A stretch of DNA of 64,000 nucleotides from NCBI GenBank assembly GCA_040757065.1, contig JBFLXR010000011.1, positions 1-64,000 on the forward strand, read 5' to 3'. Below the pieces are notes generated by a model. It worked only from the letters and a program-made list of their open reading frames with translations. It was not told the origin of the DNA and made no database searches. Position numbers and translations under genes: made by a program. This document shows, in pieces, positions 18,917 to 28,522 of the stretch (within the stretch, counting starts at the first letter, position 1; each line of letters starts with the position of its first letter). Origin of the DNA: JBFLXR01 sp040757065. GTDB lineage: Bacteria > Pseudomonadota > Gammaproteobacteria > Burkholderiales > Gallionellaceae.

Positions 18917-20004
18917 TGCTGAATGGAATGCATGTGCCTGCTCGCAAAATTCGAGTGCTGATTGTCGATGACTCGGCGCTGATACGTAGCCTGCTGACGG
19001 AGATTATCAACCAATATCCCGATATGGAGGCCGTGGGAGCCGCATCGAACCCTCTGGTTGCGCAGGAAATGATTAAAACGTTGAATCCGGATGTGCTGAC
19101 GCTGGATGTGGAAATGCCCAAAATGGATGGGCTGACATTTCTGGAAAAACTGATGCGGCTCCGTCCAATGCCGGTGTTGATGATTTCCAGCCTGACTGAG
19201 CAGGGGTCGGAGGCAGCACTGAAGGCACTGGAAATCGGTGCGGTCGATTTTTTGGCAAAGCCCAAACTCGGCATTGTGGACGGTTTGCAAAATTATTCGG
19301 ATGAAATCGCCGAGAAAATACGCGTGGCCTTTCAAACGCGGGTTTCGCAGCGGGCAACCGTGCGTCAGCCCGTGCATGGGTTACCGTCTATCGGCGGGAA
19401 AATATCGACAACGGAAAAGATTATTGCAGTCGGTGCATCGACCGGCGGAACCGAAGCGATTAAAGAGTTTTTGCTGCGGATGCCTCCAGACGCACCCGGC
19501 ATCGTGATTGCTCAGCATATGCCGGAGGCCTTTACAAAATCGTTTGCGGCCAGACTGGATAGCTTGTGCAAGGTAACCGTCAAAGAGGCGGAAGGCGAAG
19601 AGCGGATATTGCCAGGCCATGTTTATATCGCGCCCGGGCATTCTCACCTGAAAGTGAAGCGCAGCGGTGCGAATTATATGACCGAGCTGAGTCAGTTGCC
19701 GCCTGTTAATCACCATCGTCCTTCGGTCGAGGTGTTGTTCCGTTCTGTTGCGGAATATGCCGGAAAGAATGCGATCGGGGTGATGCTGACCGGCATGGGC
19801 AAAGACGGGGCGGTCGGTATGCTGGAAATGCGCCAGGCGGGTGCCTATAACTTTGCGCAAAACGAGGCGACTTGCGTGGTATTCGGCATGCCGCGCGAGG
19901 CGATAGCGATAGGTGCAGTCGACGAGATTGTGCCGATACAGGAAATGACAGAACATGTGCTGAGCCGTTTAATACGGGACGGCGGATTGTCGAATCGCGT
20001 TTAA
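18916..20004 (+). CDS. cheB: Chemoreceptor methylesterase/deamidase CheB
   Basis: Receiver-controlled esterase, 362 residues. The receiver carries phospho-Asp64 ([10 protein letters not shown]). The catalytic triad is Ser175 (GASTGG), His201 (QHMPEAF) and Asp297 (GMGKDGA). ATG 18916 overlaps the cheD stop by one base; an internal Met5 is an alternative start. Translationally coupled cheR-cheD-cheB is a common adaptation block. Confidence 0.96.
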   Translation: MLNGMHVPARKIRVLIVDDSALIRSLLTEIINQYPDMEAVGAASNPLVAQEMIKTLNPDVLTLDVEMPKMDGLTFLEKLMRLRPMPVLMISSLTEQGSEAALKALEIGAVDFLAKPKLGIVDGLQNYSDEIAEKIRVAFQTRVSQRATVRQPVHGLPSIGGKISTTEKIIAVGASTGGTEAIKEFLLRMPPDAPGIVIAQHMPEAFTKSFAARLDSLCKVTVKEAEGEERILPGHVYIAPGHSHLKVKRSGANYMTELSQLPPVNHHRPSVEVLFRSVAEYAGKNAIGVMLTGMGKDGAVGMLEMRQAGAYNFAQNEATCVVFGMPREAIAIGAVDEIVPIQEMTEHVLSRLIRDGGLSNRV

Positions 20005-20020
20005 ATAACAGGAGAAAACG

Positions 20021-20326
20021 ATGGAAATACAAACCACGATGAACGACGGCAAGGCTGTCATGGTGCTGAATGGTCGCTTCGATTTCAACGCGCACCGCGT
20101 TTTTAAGGATGCTTATGCGCCCTTGCTGAAAGAGGGGGCACTCAATACGATCGAAATTGATTTGTCGCGCGTGCAGTATTTGGACAGCTCGGCACTCGGT
20201 ATGTTGCTGATGTTGCGCGAACGTGCAACGGCAGTGAACAAGCAGATCGTGCTGAGCAGGGCGAATGGCACGATCACGCAGATTCTCGAGATTGCGAATT
20301 TCGGTAAGTTATTCACCATTTCCTAA
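20021..20326 (+). CDS. STAS-domain anti-sigma-factor antagonist (HsbA-like)
   Basis: 101 residues, SpoIIAA/RsbV-type STAS fold. The switch segment YLDSSALGM has Ser56 and Ser57; Ser56 matches the phosphorylated serine of Pseudomonas HsbA. AGGAG lies 8 bases ahead of the ATG. Next to it is a receiver/PP2C/kinase protein, the usual partner. In Pseudomonas, HsbA binds FlgM or the cyclase HsbD according to its phosphorylation; here flgM and a cyclase are in the same island. Orthology is inferred from domain and context. Confidence 0.82.
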   Translation: MEIQTTMNDGKAVMVLNGRFDFNAHRVFKDAYAPLLKEGALNTIEIDLSRVQYLDSSALGMLLMLRERATAVNKQIVLSRANGTITQILEIANFGKLFTIS

Positions 20327-20343
20327 AAGTTACAGGGAATACA

Positions 20344-22077
20344 ATGCCACAGCTCATGGTGCTGGTAGTCGACGACGTGCGGGCAAACCGAATGGTGCTC
20401 GAGGCGATGCTCGCCAAAATGGACTACGGCACGCTTACAGCAGAGAGCGGCGAACATGCAATTGCGATTTGCGCCGAACGTCAGCCCGACATCATCCTGA
20501 TGGATGTCATGATGCCGGGCATGAACGGCTACGATACCGTGCGGGAGATACGGAGTTCGGCGAATCGTTGGATACCGGTGATATTTATTTCGGCGATGAA
20601 CCGGAATGAAGACATCGTTGAAGGGATCCATGCCGGCGGAGACGACTACCTGTTCAAGCCGGTAAATTACGAAGTGTTGCGCGCCAAAATTCATGCCTTG
20701 CAAGAACGGCTGAATATGATGCGCTTGCTGGTCGAGCAAAATCAGACGCTGCTGGACTATCAGGAACGCAGCCGCGAAGAAGGGGTTGAAGCACTTGAAT
20801 TTATGCAGCGGCTGACTGCGTTGGACAAACTCAGCGATCCTGCCGTGCAGTTTTACATGAAACCGGCTGAGAATTTCAGCGGCGATTTGATTGCCGTCGC
20901 AAGAACGCCGGCGAATGATTTGCATGTGCTGCTGGCAGACAGTACCGGCCACGGTTTAACGGCGGCATTGGCTGTTACACCGATTTTGCAGCCGTTCTAT
21001 TCGATGACGGCCAAGGGTTACGGGTTGCAGTCGATTGCAGCCGAGGTTAACCGGAAAATTAAAGAATATCTGCCGGTACACCGATTTGTGGCGGCGATTT
21101 TCCTGTGTCTGGACGGCGAGGGAAACTTGAGTGTCTGGAACGGCGGGTGCCCGCCTGCTATTGTGTTAAACGATGCTGGCGAGCAGTTGTACCAATTTAG
21201 CTCTAAGCATTTGCCGTTGGGGATATTGCCCAGCACCGATTTCGACGATCGCATGGAGTATTTCAATACGAATGTGCAGCATTGCCAAGTCATGCTGTAT
21301 TCCGACGGTGCGATGGACGGTGCGAGTGTGGAAGGCGGGGCGAGTGGTGTGAATGCGCTGATTCGGGCTGTACAGTCTGCCGCGCGCGTCGAAGATCGTT
21401 TGGAAAGTCTGAAAACATTTCTGGGAACGCAGAGCCAGCTCGATACAGTAAAGGACGATATAGCCTTGCTGCTGGTGGATTGCCTTCAGTCTTCGTCTGC
21501 AAGGGAGCAGGCCGCGGGGCGCAGTCACGAGCATATCGCCTCGTTCTATCGTATCGGAGAGGAAGCACGCAGCAAAGCGGATTCTTGGTATTTCGAGCTA
21601 CGACTGGCTGCGGAACAATTACGCACGGTGGACAGCATTCCTTTGTTGCTGCATGTGGCGAATCATGTGGAAGGGTTGAGCCAAGAGCAATCAGGCAAGT
21701 TATTCATGATTATTGCCGAGTTGTTTAATAATGCGCTTGATCATGGTTTGCTTAAACTCGATTCCAAATTGAAGCAAGATCCTATCGAAGGTATTGAGCA
21801 TTATTATGAGGAGCGCGCTCAACGGCTCGAATGTCTTGCCGACGGTGAGATTGTGATTCGAATGGAGCACCATACTACGGCATCTCCATACCTGAAGATC
21901 GTTCTCAGAGATACGGGCGATGGATTCGATTGGCATAGTCTCAACGATGAGACTAGTCTGTCGGCGCAAGCACGCCGGCATGGCAGGGGAATTGCGCTTA
22001 TCCGCAGCATGGGGTGTGAGATTCAGTTTGTCGGGACCGGATCGGAAGCGCATGTCTATATGCAGCTCGGCAACTGA
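20344..22077 (+). CDS. Response regulator with PP2C phosphatase and anti-sigma kinase domains (HsbR-like)
   Basis: 577 residues in three parts. Receiver (1-120) with phospho-Asp54 (LMDVMMPGMNG). SpoIIE-type PP2C phosphatase (about 165-385) with FSGDLIAV, ADSTGHG and YSDGAMDG. Histidine-kinase-like ATPase (about 415-577) with ELFNNALDHG and DTGDGF. This is the architecture of HsbR (Pseudomonas) and CrsR (Shewanella), which phosphorylate or dephosphorylate a STAS partner. It lies 17 bases after the STAS gene and ends the chemotaxis run. Confidence 0.88.
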   Translation: MPQLMVLVVDDVRANRMVLEAMLAKMDYGTLTAESGEHAIAICAERQPDIILMDVMMPGMNGYDTVREIRSSANRWIPVIFISAMNRNEDIVEGIHAGGDDYLFKPVNYEVLRAKIHALQERLNMMRLLVEQNQTLLDYQERSREEGVEALEFMQRLTALDKLSDPAVQFYMKPAENFSGDLIAVARTPANDLHVLLADSTGHGLTAALAVTPILQPFYSMTAKGYGLQSIAAEVNRKIKEYLPVHRFVAAIFLCLDGEGNLSVWNGGCPPAIVLNDAGEQLYQFSSKHLPLGILPSTDFDDRMEYFNTNVQHCQVMLYSDGAMDGASVEGGASGVNALIRAVQSAARVEDRLESLKTFLGTQSQLDTVKDDIALLLVDCLQSSSAREQAAGRSHEHIASFYRIGEEARSKADSWYFELRLAAEQLRTVDSIPLLLHVANHVEGLSQEQSGKLFMIIAELFNNALDHGLLKLDSKLKQDPIEGIEHYYEERAQRLECLADGEIVIRMEHHTTASPYLKIVLRDTGDGFDWHSLNDETSLSAQARRHGRGIALIRSMGCEIQFVGTGSEAHVYMQLGN

Positions 22078-22186
22078 TGGTCGTCTTTGTTTGGTCAATT
22101 TCTTGAATTACCTCTATATTTTCATGTTGTTTCCGGCATCGGGCATATCGTAATAGTGGATAATCGCGCCATGACAGGAGCGCGTA

Positions 22187-23350
22187 ATGGCAGAAGATAG
22201 CGATCTCGAACGCACAGAAGACCCCTCGGAGCGAAGGCTAGAGCAAGCCCGCGAAGAGGGGCAGGTTGCGCGTTCGCGTGAGCTATCGACTTTTGCCGTG
22301 ACGTTTGCGGGCGGTGCGGCGCTTTGGGTAATGGGCGGCTCCTTGTCGTCCAGTATGCAGGCGCTGATTCACGAAGGGTTGACGCTTAATCACGATACGG
22401 CCTTCAATGCCGATTTGCTTATTCCCCGTTTATTTCACCTTTCTATGCAAGCGCTGCTGGCATTTATGCCGGTGCTGATGCTGACGTTTGCCGCTGCTGC
22501 CCTGTCGCCTTTGTTGCTGAACGGCTGGCTGTTTACGATGAAACCGCTACAGCCCGATTTGTCGCGCATCAATCCCATTTCCGGGGTGGGGCGGATGTTT
22601 TCCATGCACAGCCTGATGGAGCTGGCCAAGGCGCTTGCCAAATCTGTGATTATCGGCGGTATTGGGGCATGGGTGATCTGGGGGAAACGTGACGATGTAC
22701 TGATGCTGATTAGCCAGCCGTTGCCGCAGGCGATTTCGCATCTGGGTACGCTGATGTGGACTTGCTTCGCCTTCATTATGGGGGGCATGCTGTTGATCGT
22801 CGCGATCGATGTCCCGTTCCAGTTGTGGGACCATCACCGCAAACTGAAGATGACCAAGGAAGAATTGCGTCAGGAAGCCAAGGAAAGCGAAGGCGATCCG
22901 CATGTCAAGGGACGCATCCGCAGTATGCAGCGCGAAATGGCGCGTCGCCGCATGATGGCGGCCATCCCGACCGCCGATGTGGTGGTGACCAACCCGACCC
23001 ATTATGCCGTTGCATTGAAATACAGCGAAAACGGTATGAGGGCTCCGATTGTGGTTGCAAAAGGTACGCACATTCTTGCGGCGCGTATTCGCGAAATCGC
23101 GACGGAGAACAATGTGCCGATTCTGGAGGCCCCGCCGCTGGCGCGTGCGTTATACAAACACGTCGATTTGGAACATCCGATTCCGGAGACTTTATATACC
23201 GCTGTGGCGGAGGTGCTGGCGTACGTCTTCCAACTGCGCCGCTATCAGGAAGCTGGAGGTATACGTCCTCGCGAACCGCGCGACCTGCCCGTGCCCAAAG
23301 AGCTCGATCCGGCGGCGAGCCAACCTCACGAGATAGCGGCTGCCGCCTGA
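22187..23350 (+). CDS. flhB: Flagellar export switch protein FlhB
   Basis: Export-gate protein that switches substrate class from rod/hook to filament. 387 residues: four membrane helices in the first 210 residues, then a cytoplasmic domain with the autocleavage site Asn269-Pro270-Thr271-His272, the same numbers as in the E. coli protein. It starts a new block after a 109-base gap that contains only a weak TTGGTC-N18-TATATT (22091-22120) promoter-like match. A shortened FlhB-tail paralogue lies at 54.6 kb. Confidence 0.96.
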   Translation: MAEDSDLERTEDPSERRLEQAREEGQVARSRELSTFAVTFAGGAALWVMGGSLSSSMQALIHEGLTLNHDTAFNADLLIPRLFHLSMQALLAFMPVLMLTFAAAALSPLLLNGWLFTMKPLQPDLSRINPISGVGRMFSMHSLMELAKALAKSVIIGGIGAWVIWGKRDDVLMLISQPLPQAISHLGTLMWTCFAFIMGGMLLIVAIDVPFQLWDHHRKLKMTKEELRQEAKESEGDPHVKGRIRSMQREMARRRMMAAIPTADVVVTNPTHYAVALKYSENGMRAPIVVAKGTHILAARIREIATENNVPILEAPPLARALYKHVDLEHPIPETLYTAVAEVLAYVFQLRRYQEAGGIRPREPRDLPVPKELDPAASQPHEIAAAA

Positions 23351-23445
23351 GCTCCGCATTGATTAGCGGTATTTTTCCTTCTGCAGCACTTCGCAACGCG
23401 GAATAGCGTCAAGAAATCCCTCTTATTCGAACGATTGGTTTTGAC

Positions 23446-23472
23446 GGCCTTGCTGATAATAGCCACAAGGCC
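23446..23472 (+). other. Inverted repeat between flhB and flhA
   Basis: GGCCTTG (23446-23452) and CAAGGCC (23466-23472) are perfect 7-base arms with a 13-base loop containing GATAAT. No U-run follows, so it does not look like a terminator. It may be an operator or mRNA structure in the 153-base gap, 31 bases before the flhA start. Confidence 0.25.
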
Positions 23473-23503
23473 AACTGCCAGTTGATCGAATACGAGGGAT
23501 ACC

Positions 23504-25588
23504 ATGAATCTGTTGCAATTAATCCAGAATTACCTGAAGCGCGCCGGCGTGCGTACGCTAGCCGGTCCTCTGCTGATTGTGATGATTCTGGGCATGATGG
23601 TGCTGCCGCTGCCGCCCGTGCTGCTCGATATTCTGTTCACATTCAACATTGCACTGTCGATTATGGTGCTGTTGGTGAGTATGAACGTCACCAAGCCGCT
23701 CGAATTCGCTGTCTTTCCTACGGTACTGCTGATTACCACCTTGCTTCGGCTGTCGCTGAACGTTGCATCGGCGCGCGTGGTGTTGTTGGAAGGGCATACC
23801 GGTCCGGATGCCGCCGGTAAGGTAATCGAATCTTTCGGACACTTTCTGGTGGGCGGCAACTATGCCGTGGGTATTGTGGTGTTCCTGATTCTGGTGGTGA
23901 TTAACTTCGTCGTGATTACCAAGGGTTCGGGACGTATCGCTGAAGTGGGCGCGCGTTTCACTCTGGATGCCATGCCTGGCAAACAAATGGCGATCGATGC
24001 CGATTTGAATGCCGGTTTGATCGGCGAAGAAGAAGCCCGCCGCCGCCGCTCTGAAATCGCGCAAGAAGCCGATTTCTACGGTTCCATGGACGGCGCGAGC
24101 AAATTCGTGCGCGGCGATGCGGTGGCCGGGATCGTGATTATGCTGATTAACGTGATCGGCGGTTTCGTGGTCGGGGTAGTGCAGCACAATCTGGATGCCG
24201 CTACCGCTGCCAAGAATTACACCCTGCTGACTATCGGTGATGGTCTGGTGGCGCAAATTCCTGCGCTGGTGATTTCTACCGCAGCCGGCGTGATCGTCAG
24301 TCGCGTAGCAACCGAAGAAAATATCGGTCAGCAACTGATCGGTCAGTTGTTCAATCAGCCGCAAGTTTTGATTCTGACCGCAGCCATCATCGGCATGATG
24401 GGGCTGATTCCCGGTATGCCCCATCTGGCCTTCTTGATGCTGGCCGCTGCGCTGGGCGCCGGAGCCTATTACATGATGCAGCGCGCTAAGAAAGTCGAAA
24501 CGCAGCAAGCTGAGGCAGAAACTTTCGTGCCGCCGGTGGTGGAAACGCCCGAAGCTAGTTGGGAGGATGTGGCTCAAGTCGATGTGCTGGGGTTGGAAGT
24601 GGGTTACCGCCTGATTACGCTGGTGGATAAGGCGCAAGACGGCGACTTGCTGCGCCGCATCAAGGGCATCCGCAAGAAATTCACGCAAGAAATCGGCTTC
24701 CTACCGCCACCGGTGCATATCCGCGATAACCTCGATCTGCGTCCCAATGCTTATCGCATTACTCTGAAGGGGGCGGAAATCGGTAGCGGTGAAGCCTATC
24801 CGAATATGTTTCTGGCGATTAATCCGGGCAATGTGGCGGGCGTGCTGTCCGGCATGCAAACCCGCGATCCGGCGTTCGGCCTGCCGGCAGTGTGGATCGA
24901 CGGTTCCCTGCGCGAGCAAGCACAGTCAATGGGTTACACCGTTGTGGATGCCAGCACGGTAATCGCGACGCATCTGAGCCATCTGATTCACTCGCATTCC
25001 GCAGAACTGCTTGGCCGTCAGGAGGCTCAGCAACTGCTCGATTATCTGGCCAAGGTTGCGCCTAAGTTGGCTGAAGACGTGGTGCCCAAGCTGCTGTCGC
25101 TGGCAAGTTTGCAGAAGGTGATGCAGAACCTGCTGGATGAGGGCATGCATATCCGCGATATGCGTACCATTCTGGAAACCTTGGCCGAATACGCGACGAT
25201 GACGCAGGACGTGAATCAACTGACTGCACTGGTGCGTGTGGCGCTCGGCCCGGCTATCGTGCAACAGTTCTATCCGTCTGCACAGGAATTGCAAGTGATC
25301 GGGATGGATAAGGAGTTGGAGTATATCTTGATGCAAGCGCTGCAATCGGGCAGCAACTCCGCAATCGAACCGACTCTGGCCGATACGCTGTTGCGCGAAA
25401 CGCGTGCAGCGGCGCAAGTACAGGAGCAAATGGGGCTGCCGACGGTGCTGCTGGTACCGGGGCAGATTCGTGAATTGCTGGCACGTTTTATGAAGCGCGC
25501 ATTGCCGCAACTGCGTGTAATTTCGCATGACGAGGTACCGGGCTTTAAGTCGGTACGCGTAACTTCGATGGTGGGGGGTAGAGCATGA
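23504..25588 (+). CDS. flhA: Flagellar export gate protein FlhA
   Basis: Main export-gate ring protein, 694 residues. The N-terminal half has eight membrane helices and the conserved FHIPEP-family loop (KQMAIDADLNAGLI with EEARRRR, about 155-185). The cytoplasmic domain from about 330 docks chaperone-substrate complexes such as FliT-FliD and FliS-FliC. GAGGGA precedes the ATG. Its stop overlaps the flhF start (ATGA). Confidence 0.97.
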   Translation: MNLLQLIQNYLKRAGVRTLAGPLLIVMILGMMVLPLPPVLLDILFTFNIALSIMVLLVSMNVTKPLEFAVFPTVLLITTLLRLSLNVASARVVLLEGHTGPDAAGKVIESFGHFLVGGNYAVGIVVFLILVVINFVVITKGSGRIAEVGARFTLDAMPGKQMAIDADLNAGLIGEEEARRRRSEIAQEADFYGSMDGASKFVRGDAVAGIVIMLINVIGGFVVGVVQHNLDAATAAKNYTLLTIGDGLVAQIPALVISTAAGVIVSRVATEENIGQQLIGQLFNQPQVLILTAAIIGMMGLIPGMPHLAFLMLAAALGAGAYYMMQRAKKVETQQAEAETFVPPVVETPEASWEDVAQVDVLGLEVGYRLITLVDKAQDGDLLRRIKGIRKKFTQEIGFLPPPVHIRDNLDLRPNAYRITLKGAEIGSGEAYPNMFLAINPGNVAGVLSGMQTRDPAFGLPAVWIDGSLREQAQSMGYTVVDASTVIATHLSHLIHSHSAELLGRQEAQQLLDYLAKVAPKLAEDVVPKLLSLASLQKVMQNLLDEGMHIRDMRTILETLAEYATMTQDVNQLTALVRVALGPAIVQQFYPSAQELQVIGMDKELEYILMQALQSGSNSAIEPTLADTLLRETRAAAQVQEQMGLPTVLLVPGQIRELLARFMKRALPQLRVISHDEVPGFKSVRVTSMVGGRA

Positions 25589-26823
25589 ACGCAAAAAAAT
25601 ATATAGCTGCAACTTCGCATGAGGCATTGCGCATGGTGCGTAATGAATTGGGTGCCGATGCGGTCATTCTGTCGAACCGAAAAGTCGCGAACGGTATCGA
25701 AATCATGGCGATGGCGAATACCGATCTGACACGCCTGACAGAGTCGCGTATTCAGCCGACCATCGTGGAATCCATCGCGGTAAAGCCGAGAGCGGTTGCC
25801 CCGGTAGACGCACCGGCACCAGCCCCAGCAGTTGCTCAACAGGCAGTTCCGGTCAAAGCCGTGGCGAGTGCTGTGCAGGAACAGGCCAGTATCATGAAGG
25901 AAATTAAGTCGATGCGCGATATGCTGCAAGAGCAGTTGGCTTGCATCGCATGGACGGATCGTCAGCAGCGCGACCCGGAAGGTGCGCAGTTATTGCGCAC
26001 GATGTTGAGCGCTGGTTTCAGCCCGGCATTGTCTCGGCAAGTGTTGGATAAGAAACCGGCAGGTGCAGGTTTGTCCTGGGTGCGTCAGGTGATCGGCCAC
26101 AACTTGCGTACTGTGAAACAGGAAGACAATATCATTGAGCAGGGCGGAATTTATGCACTAGTCGGCCCGACCGGAGTTGGCAAGACGACGACGACCGCCA
26201 AGCTTGCTGCGCGTGCAGTCGTGCGCTACGGTGCATCGCAAGTCGCATTGTTGAGCATGGATAGCTATCGTATCGGCGCGCACGAACAACTACGCATTTA
26301 CGGCAAAATGCTCGGTGTGGCTGTGCATGCCGTGCGCGATACCGAAGAATTGCGCCATACCTTGAGTACGCTGAAGAATAAAAAGCTGGTGCTGATCGAC
26401 ACCATCGGTATGGGGCAGCGCGATACCCGTGTGACCGAGCAGTCCGCAATGTTCGATGCCTGCGGCGTGAAGCGCTTGTTGATGCTGAATGCGACGAGCG
26501 GCGGCGATACGCTGGAAGAGGTGGTGCAAATTTACAACGGTGCGAATGTGATCGGTTGCATTCCGACCAAGCTGGACGAGGCGGTGACGCTGGGGGCGGT
26601 ATTGGATACAGCGGTGCGCCATAAGCTGGCGCTGCATTTTATCGCTAACGGACAGCGCGTACCCGAAGATATACACGATGTGAATCTCGAATATTTGATG
26701 CACCGCACCTTCCGCCAAAAAGCCAAAGCGACCGTGTTTTCGATGCAAGAGCTGGAAGTACCGGCATTGATGTCCGGTTTGGGGGCGGCTTCGGCTGTGA
26801 AGGGAGCAGCATATGCGTTCTGA
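25585..26823 (+). CDS. flhF: Flagellar placement GTPase FlhF
   Basis: SRP-type GTPase that sets polar flagellar position. 412 residues: basic N-terminal B domain (NAKKYIAATSHEALRMVRNELG), Pro/Ala linker, helical N domain, then the G domain with P-loop GPTGVGKT (194-201), DTIGMGQRD and TKLDEA. It overlaps flhA by 4 bases and flhG by 11. Together with flhG it points to polar flagellation. Confidence 0.95.
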   Translation: MNAKKYIAATSHEALRMVRNELGADAVILSNRKVANGIEIMAMANTDLTRLTESRIQPTIVESIAVKPRAVAPVDAPAPAPAVAQQAVPVKAVASAVQEQASIMKEIKSMRDMLQEQLACIAWTDRQQRDPEGAQLLRTMLSAGFSPALSRQVLDKKPAGAGLSWVRQVIGHNLRTVKQEDNIIEQGGIYALVGPTGVGKTTTTAKLAARAVVRYGASQVALLSMDSYRIGAHEQLRIYGKMLGVAVHAVRDTEELRHTLSTLKNKKLVLIDTIGMGQRDTRVTEQSAMFDACGVKRLLMLNATSGGDTLEEVVQIYNGANVIGCIPTKLDEAVTLGAVLDTAVRHKLALHFIANGQRVPEDIHDVNLEYLMHRTFRQKAKATVFSMQELEVPALMSGLGAASAVKGAAYAF

Positions 26824-27712
26824 GCGTATCGTAGATCAAGCCGAAGGCTTGCGTAGACTGTTGGCTCCTGCATCCGCTCGAATTGTGACGGTTCTGGCGG
26901 CCAAACCCGGGATGGGGGCGACCAGTGTGGTCATCAATCTGGCGGCAGCGCTGGGGCGCTCTGGCAAGGACGTGCTGGTGCTGGATGAGCACATGACGCA
27001 TAACAATGTCGCCAATTCTCTGGCGATGCGGCCGCGTTTCGATTTAATGCATGCGGTACGCGGTGAGAAAAGCGTTGCGCAAGTGATACAGCGTGCGCCG
27101 GGCAGGATGAATATCCTGACTGCCTCACGCGCCATACAAGCCTTGCCGACGCTCGATGGTACGGAGCGTGAACGGATGGCATCCAGTCTGGTCGATGCCG
27201 CAGACGGCATGGATGCAGTACTGGTCGATGCCGCAGTGCAAGAAGATGATCGTTCATTGTGCGCATGTCTGTCGGGCAACGAACCGCTTGTGCTGGTAAC
27301 GACGCCGAGCGTGAGCGGAATTACCGAGACCTATGCGCTGATTAAGCGCTTGGTGATGCAGAACGGTCATCAGAGCTTCGGGATTGTTATCAACAAAGTG
27401 CGCAGCGAACAGGAAGCGAATACTGTATTTGCAAACATGTCGCATGTTGCGCGCCGGCATCTGAATGTTCGCCTTGAGTTTCTGGGGGCGATTCCAGACG
27501 ATGAATCGATGAAGCGTGCAACGCAATTGTGCAAGCCGGTCGTGGAGGCGTTTCCGGGTTCGGTAGCTGCGGCGGCTTTTGAAGATTTGCTTTGCAATAT
27601 GCTGGTATTGCCGACAGCCGAATATGAAGATGCGCAGGGCGGGGTGATGAAGTTGATGCAGCGTTTGATGCGCCAGGCAACGCCGCCGAATGCCATGCCT
27701 GCAATCGGATAG
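26813..27712 (+). CDS. flhG: Flagellar number regulator FlhG (MinD/ParA-like) with altered P-loop
   Basis: 299 residues. The N-terminus DQAEGLRRL (8-16) is the motif by which FlhG activates FlhF GTPase. The ATPase fold follows, but the deviant Walker A reads K31-P-G-M-G-A36-T-S: the signature Lys31 is kept while the P-loop Lys is Ala36. The usual DAD segment is replaced by DEHMTHNN (about 58-65). ATP binding or turnover may therefore be lost or changed (inference). AGGGAG ribosome-binding site; overlaps flhF. Confidence 0.88.
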   Translation: MRSERIVDQAEGLRRLLAPASARIVTVLAAKPGMGATSVVINLAAALGRSGKDVLVLDEHMTHNNVANSLAMRPRFDLMHAVRGEKSVAQVIQRAPGRMNILTASRAIQALPTLDGTERERMASSLVDAADGMDAVLVDAAVQEDDRSLCACLSGNEPLVLVTTPSVSGITETYALIKRLVMQNGHQSFGIVINKVRSEQEANTVFANMSHVARRHLNVRLEFLGAIPDDESMKRATQLCKPVVEAFPGSVAAAAFEDLLCNMLVLPTAEYEDAQGGVMKLMQRLMRQATPPNAMPAIG

Positions 27713-27810
27713 AATTCAGTCGCAAAATAAGTAACTTGCTGTCAAAATAGCGGATGTTTTGCAACAGGGGGAATTGCGCCGCTCATAAGGTGCGCAGTGG
27801 GGCCGCTTTT

Positions 27811-28521
27811 ATGTATACCGCGACGGGTCTGAGCGATAAAGAGCAGTGTTTGCGCGAATACGCACCTTTGGTGAAGCGTATTGCGCATATGATGATGGCT
27901 AAGCTGCCGAGCAGTGTGGAGCTTGACGATATTATCCAAGCCGGCATGATCGGTTTGCTCGATGCAGCAAGCCGTTATGACGAATTGCGCGGGGCGCAGT
28001 TCGAAACCTATGCCGCGCAGCGAATTCGAGGCGCAATGCTGGACGAGTTGCGCAGTGCCGACTGGCTGCCGCGCAGTCTGCGGCGCGAGATGCGCCGCAT
28101 CGAGGATGCCATCAATAAATTGCAGCAGCGTTTGGGGCGCCCGCCGACCGAAAACGAAATTGCCAAGGAACTGGGCGTGCCGCTGACCGATTTTCAGTTG
28201 ATGCTGGGGGAAGCGCGCGGCGCCCAGCTGGTCTATTACGAAGATTTCAACAACGACGATGATGAGAATTTCTTCGAGCGTTACGATTTCGACACCGATG
28301 CGAATCCGTTGGATCTGATTCAGGACGATCGCTTTCGCGAAGCGTTGATTCACGCGATTGAGCGCCTGCCGGAGCGCGAAAAAATGGTCATGGGGATGCA
28401 TTACGAGCAGGAAATGAACCTACGCGAAATCGGTGAAGTATTGGGCGTGAGCGAGTCACGCGTTTGTCAGTTGCATAGCCAGGCGATTGCCCGTTTGCGC
28501 GCCTCCATGAAAGGCTACTGA
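27811..28521 (+). CDS. fliA: Flagellar sigma factor FliA (sigma-28)
   Basis: 236 residues. Region 2 (LVKRIAHMMMAKLPSSVELDDIIQ; GAMLDELR), region 3 and region 4 helix-turn-helix (EIGEVLGVSESRVCQLHSQA) are all present. I chose ATG 27811, where the family N-terminus begins and AGTGGGG lies 8 bases ahead; an upstream ATG at 27754 would add 19 unlike residues. FlgM, its inhibitor, is at 30.5 kb. Six matching promoters are found in the window. Confidence 0.95.
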   Translation: MYTATGLSDKEQCLREYAPLVKRIAHMMMAKLPSSVELDDIIQAGMIGLLDAASRYDELRGAQFETYAAQRIRGAMLDELRSADWLPRSLRREMRRIEDAINKLQQRLGRPPTENEIAKELGVPLTDFQLMLGEARGAQLVYYEDFNNDDDENFFERYDFDTDANPLDLIQDDRFREALIHAIERLPEREKMVMGMHYEQEMNLREIGEVLGVSESRVCQLHSQAIARLRASMKGY

Positions 28522-28522
28522 T

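Noticed and set aside
22091..22120. TTGGTC-N18-TATATT as a sigma-70 promoter for flhB
   Set aside because: Poor -35 box and long spacing; mentioned under flhB but not called.
26813..27712. FlhG gene as a pseudogene because of the altered P-loop
   Set aside because: The frame is intact, overlaps flhF in the normal way and keeps the FlhF-activating motif, so altered function is more likely than decay.
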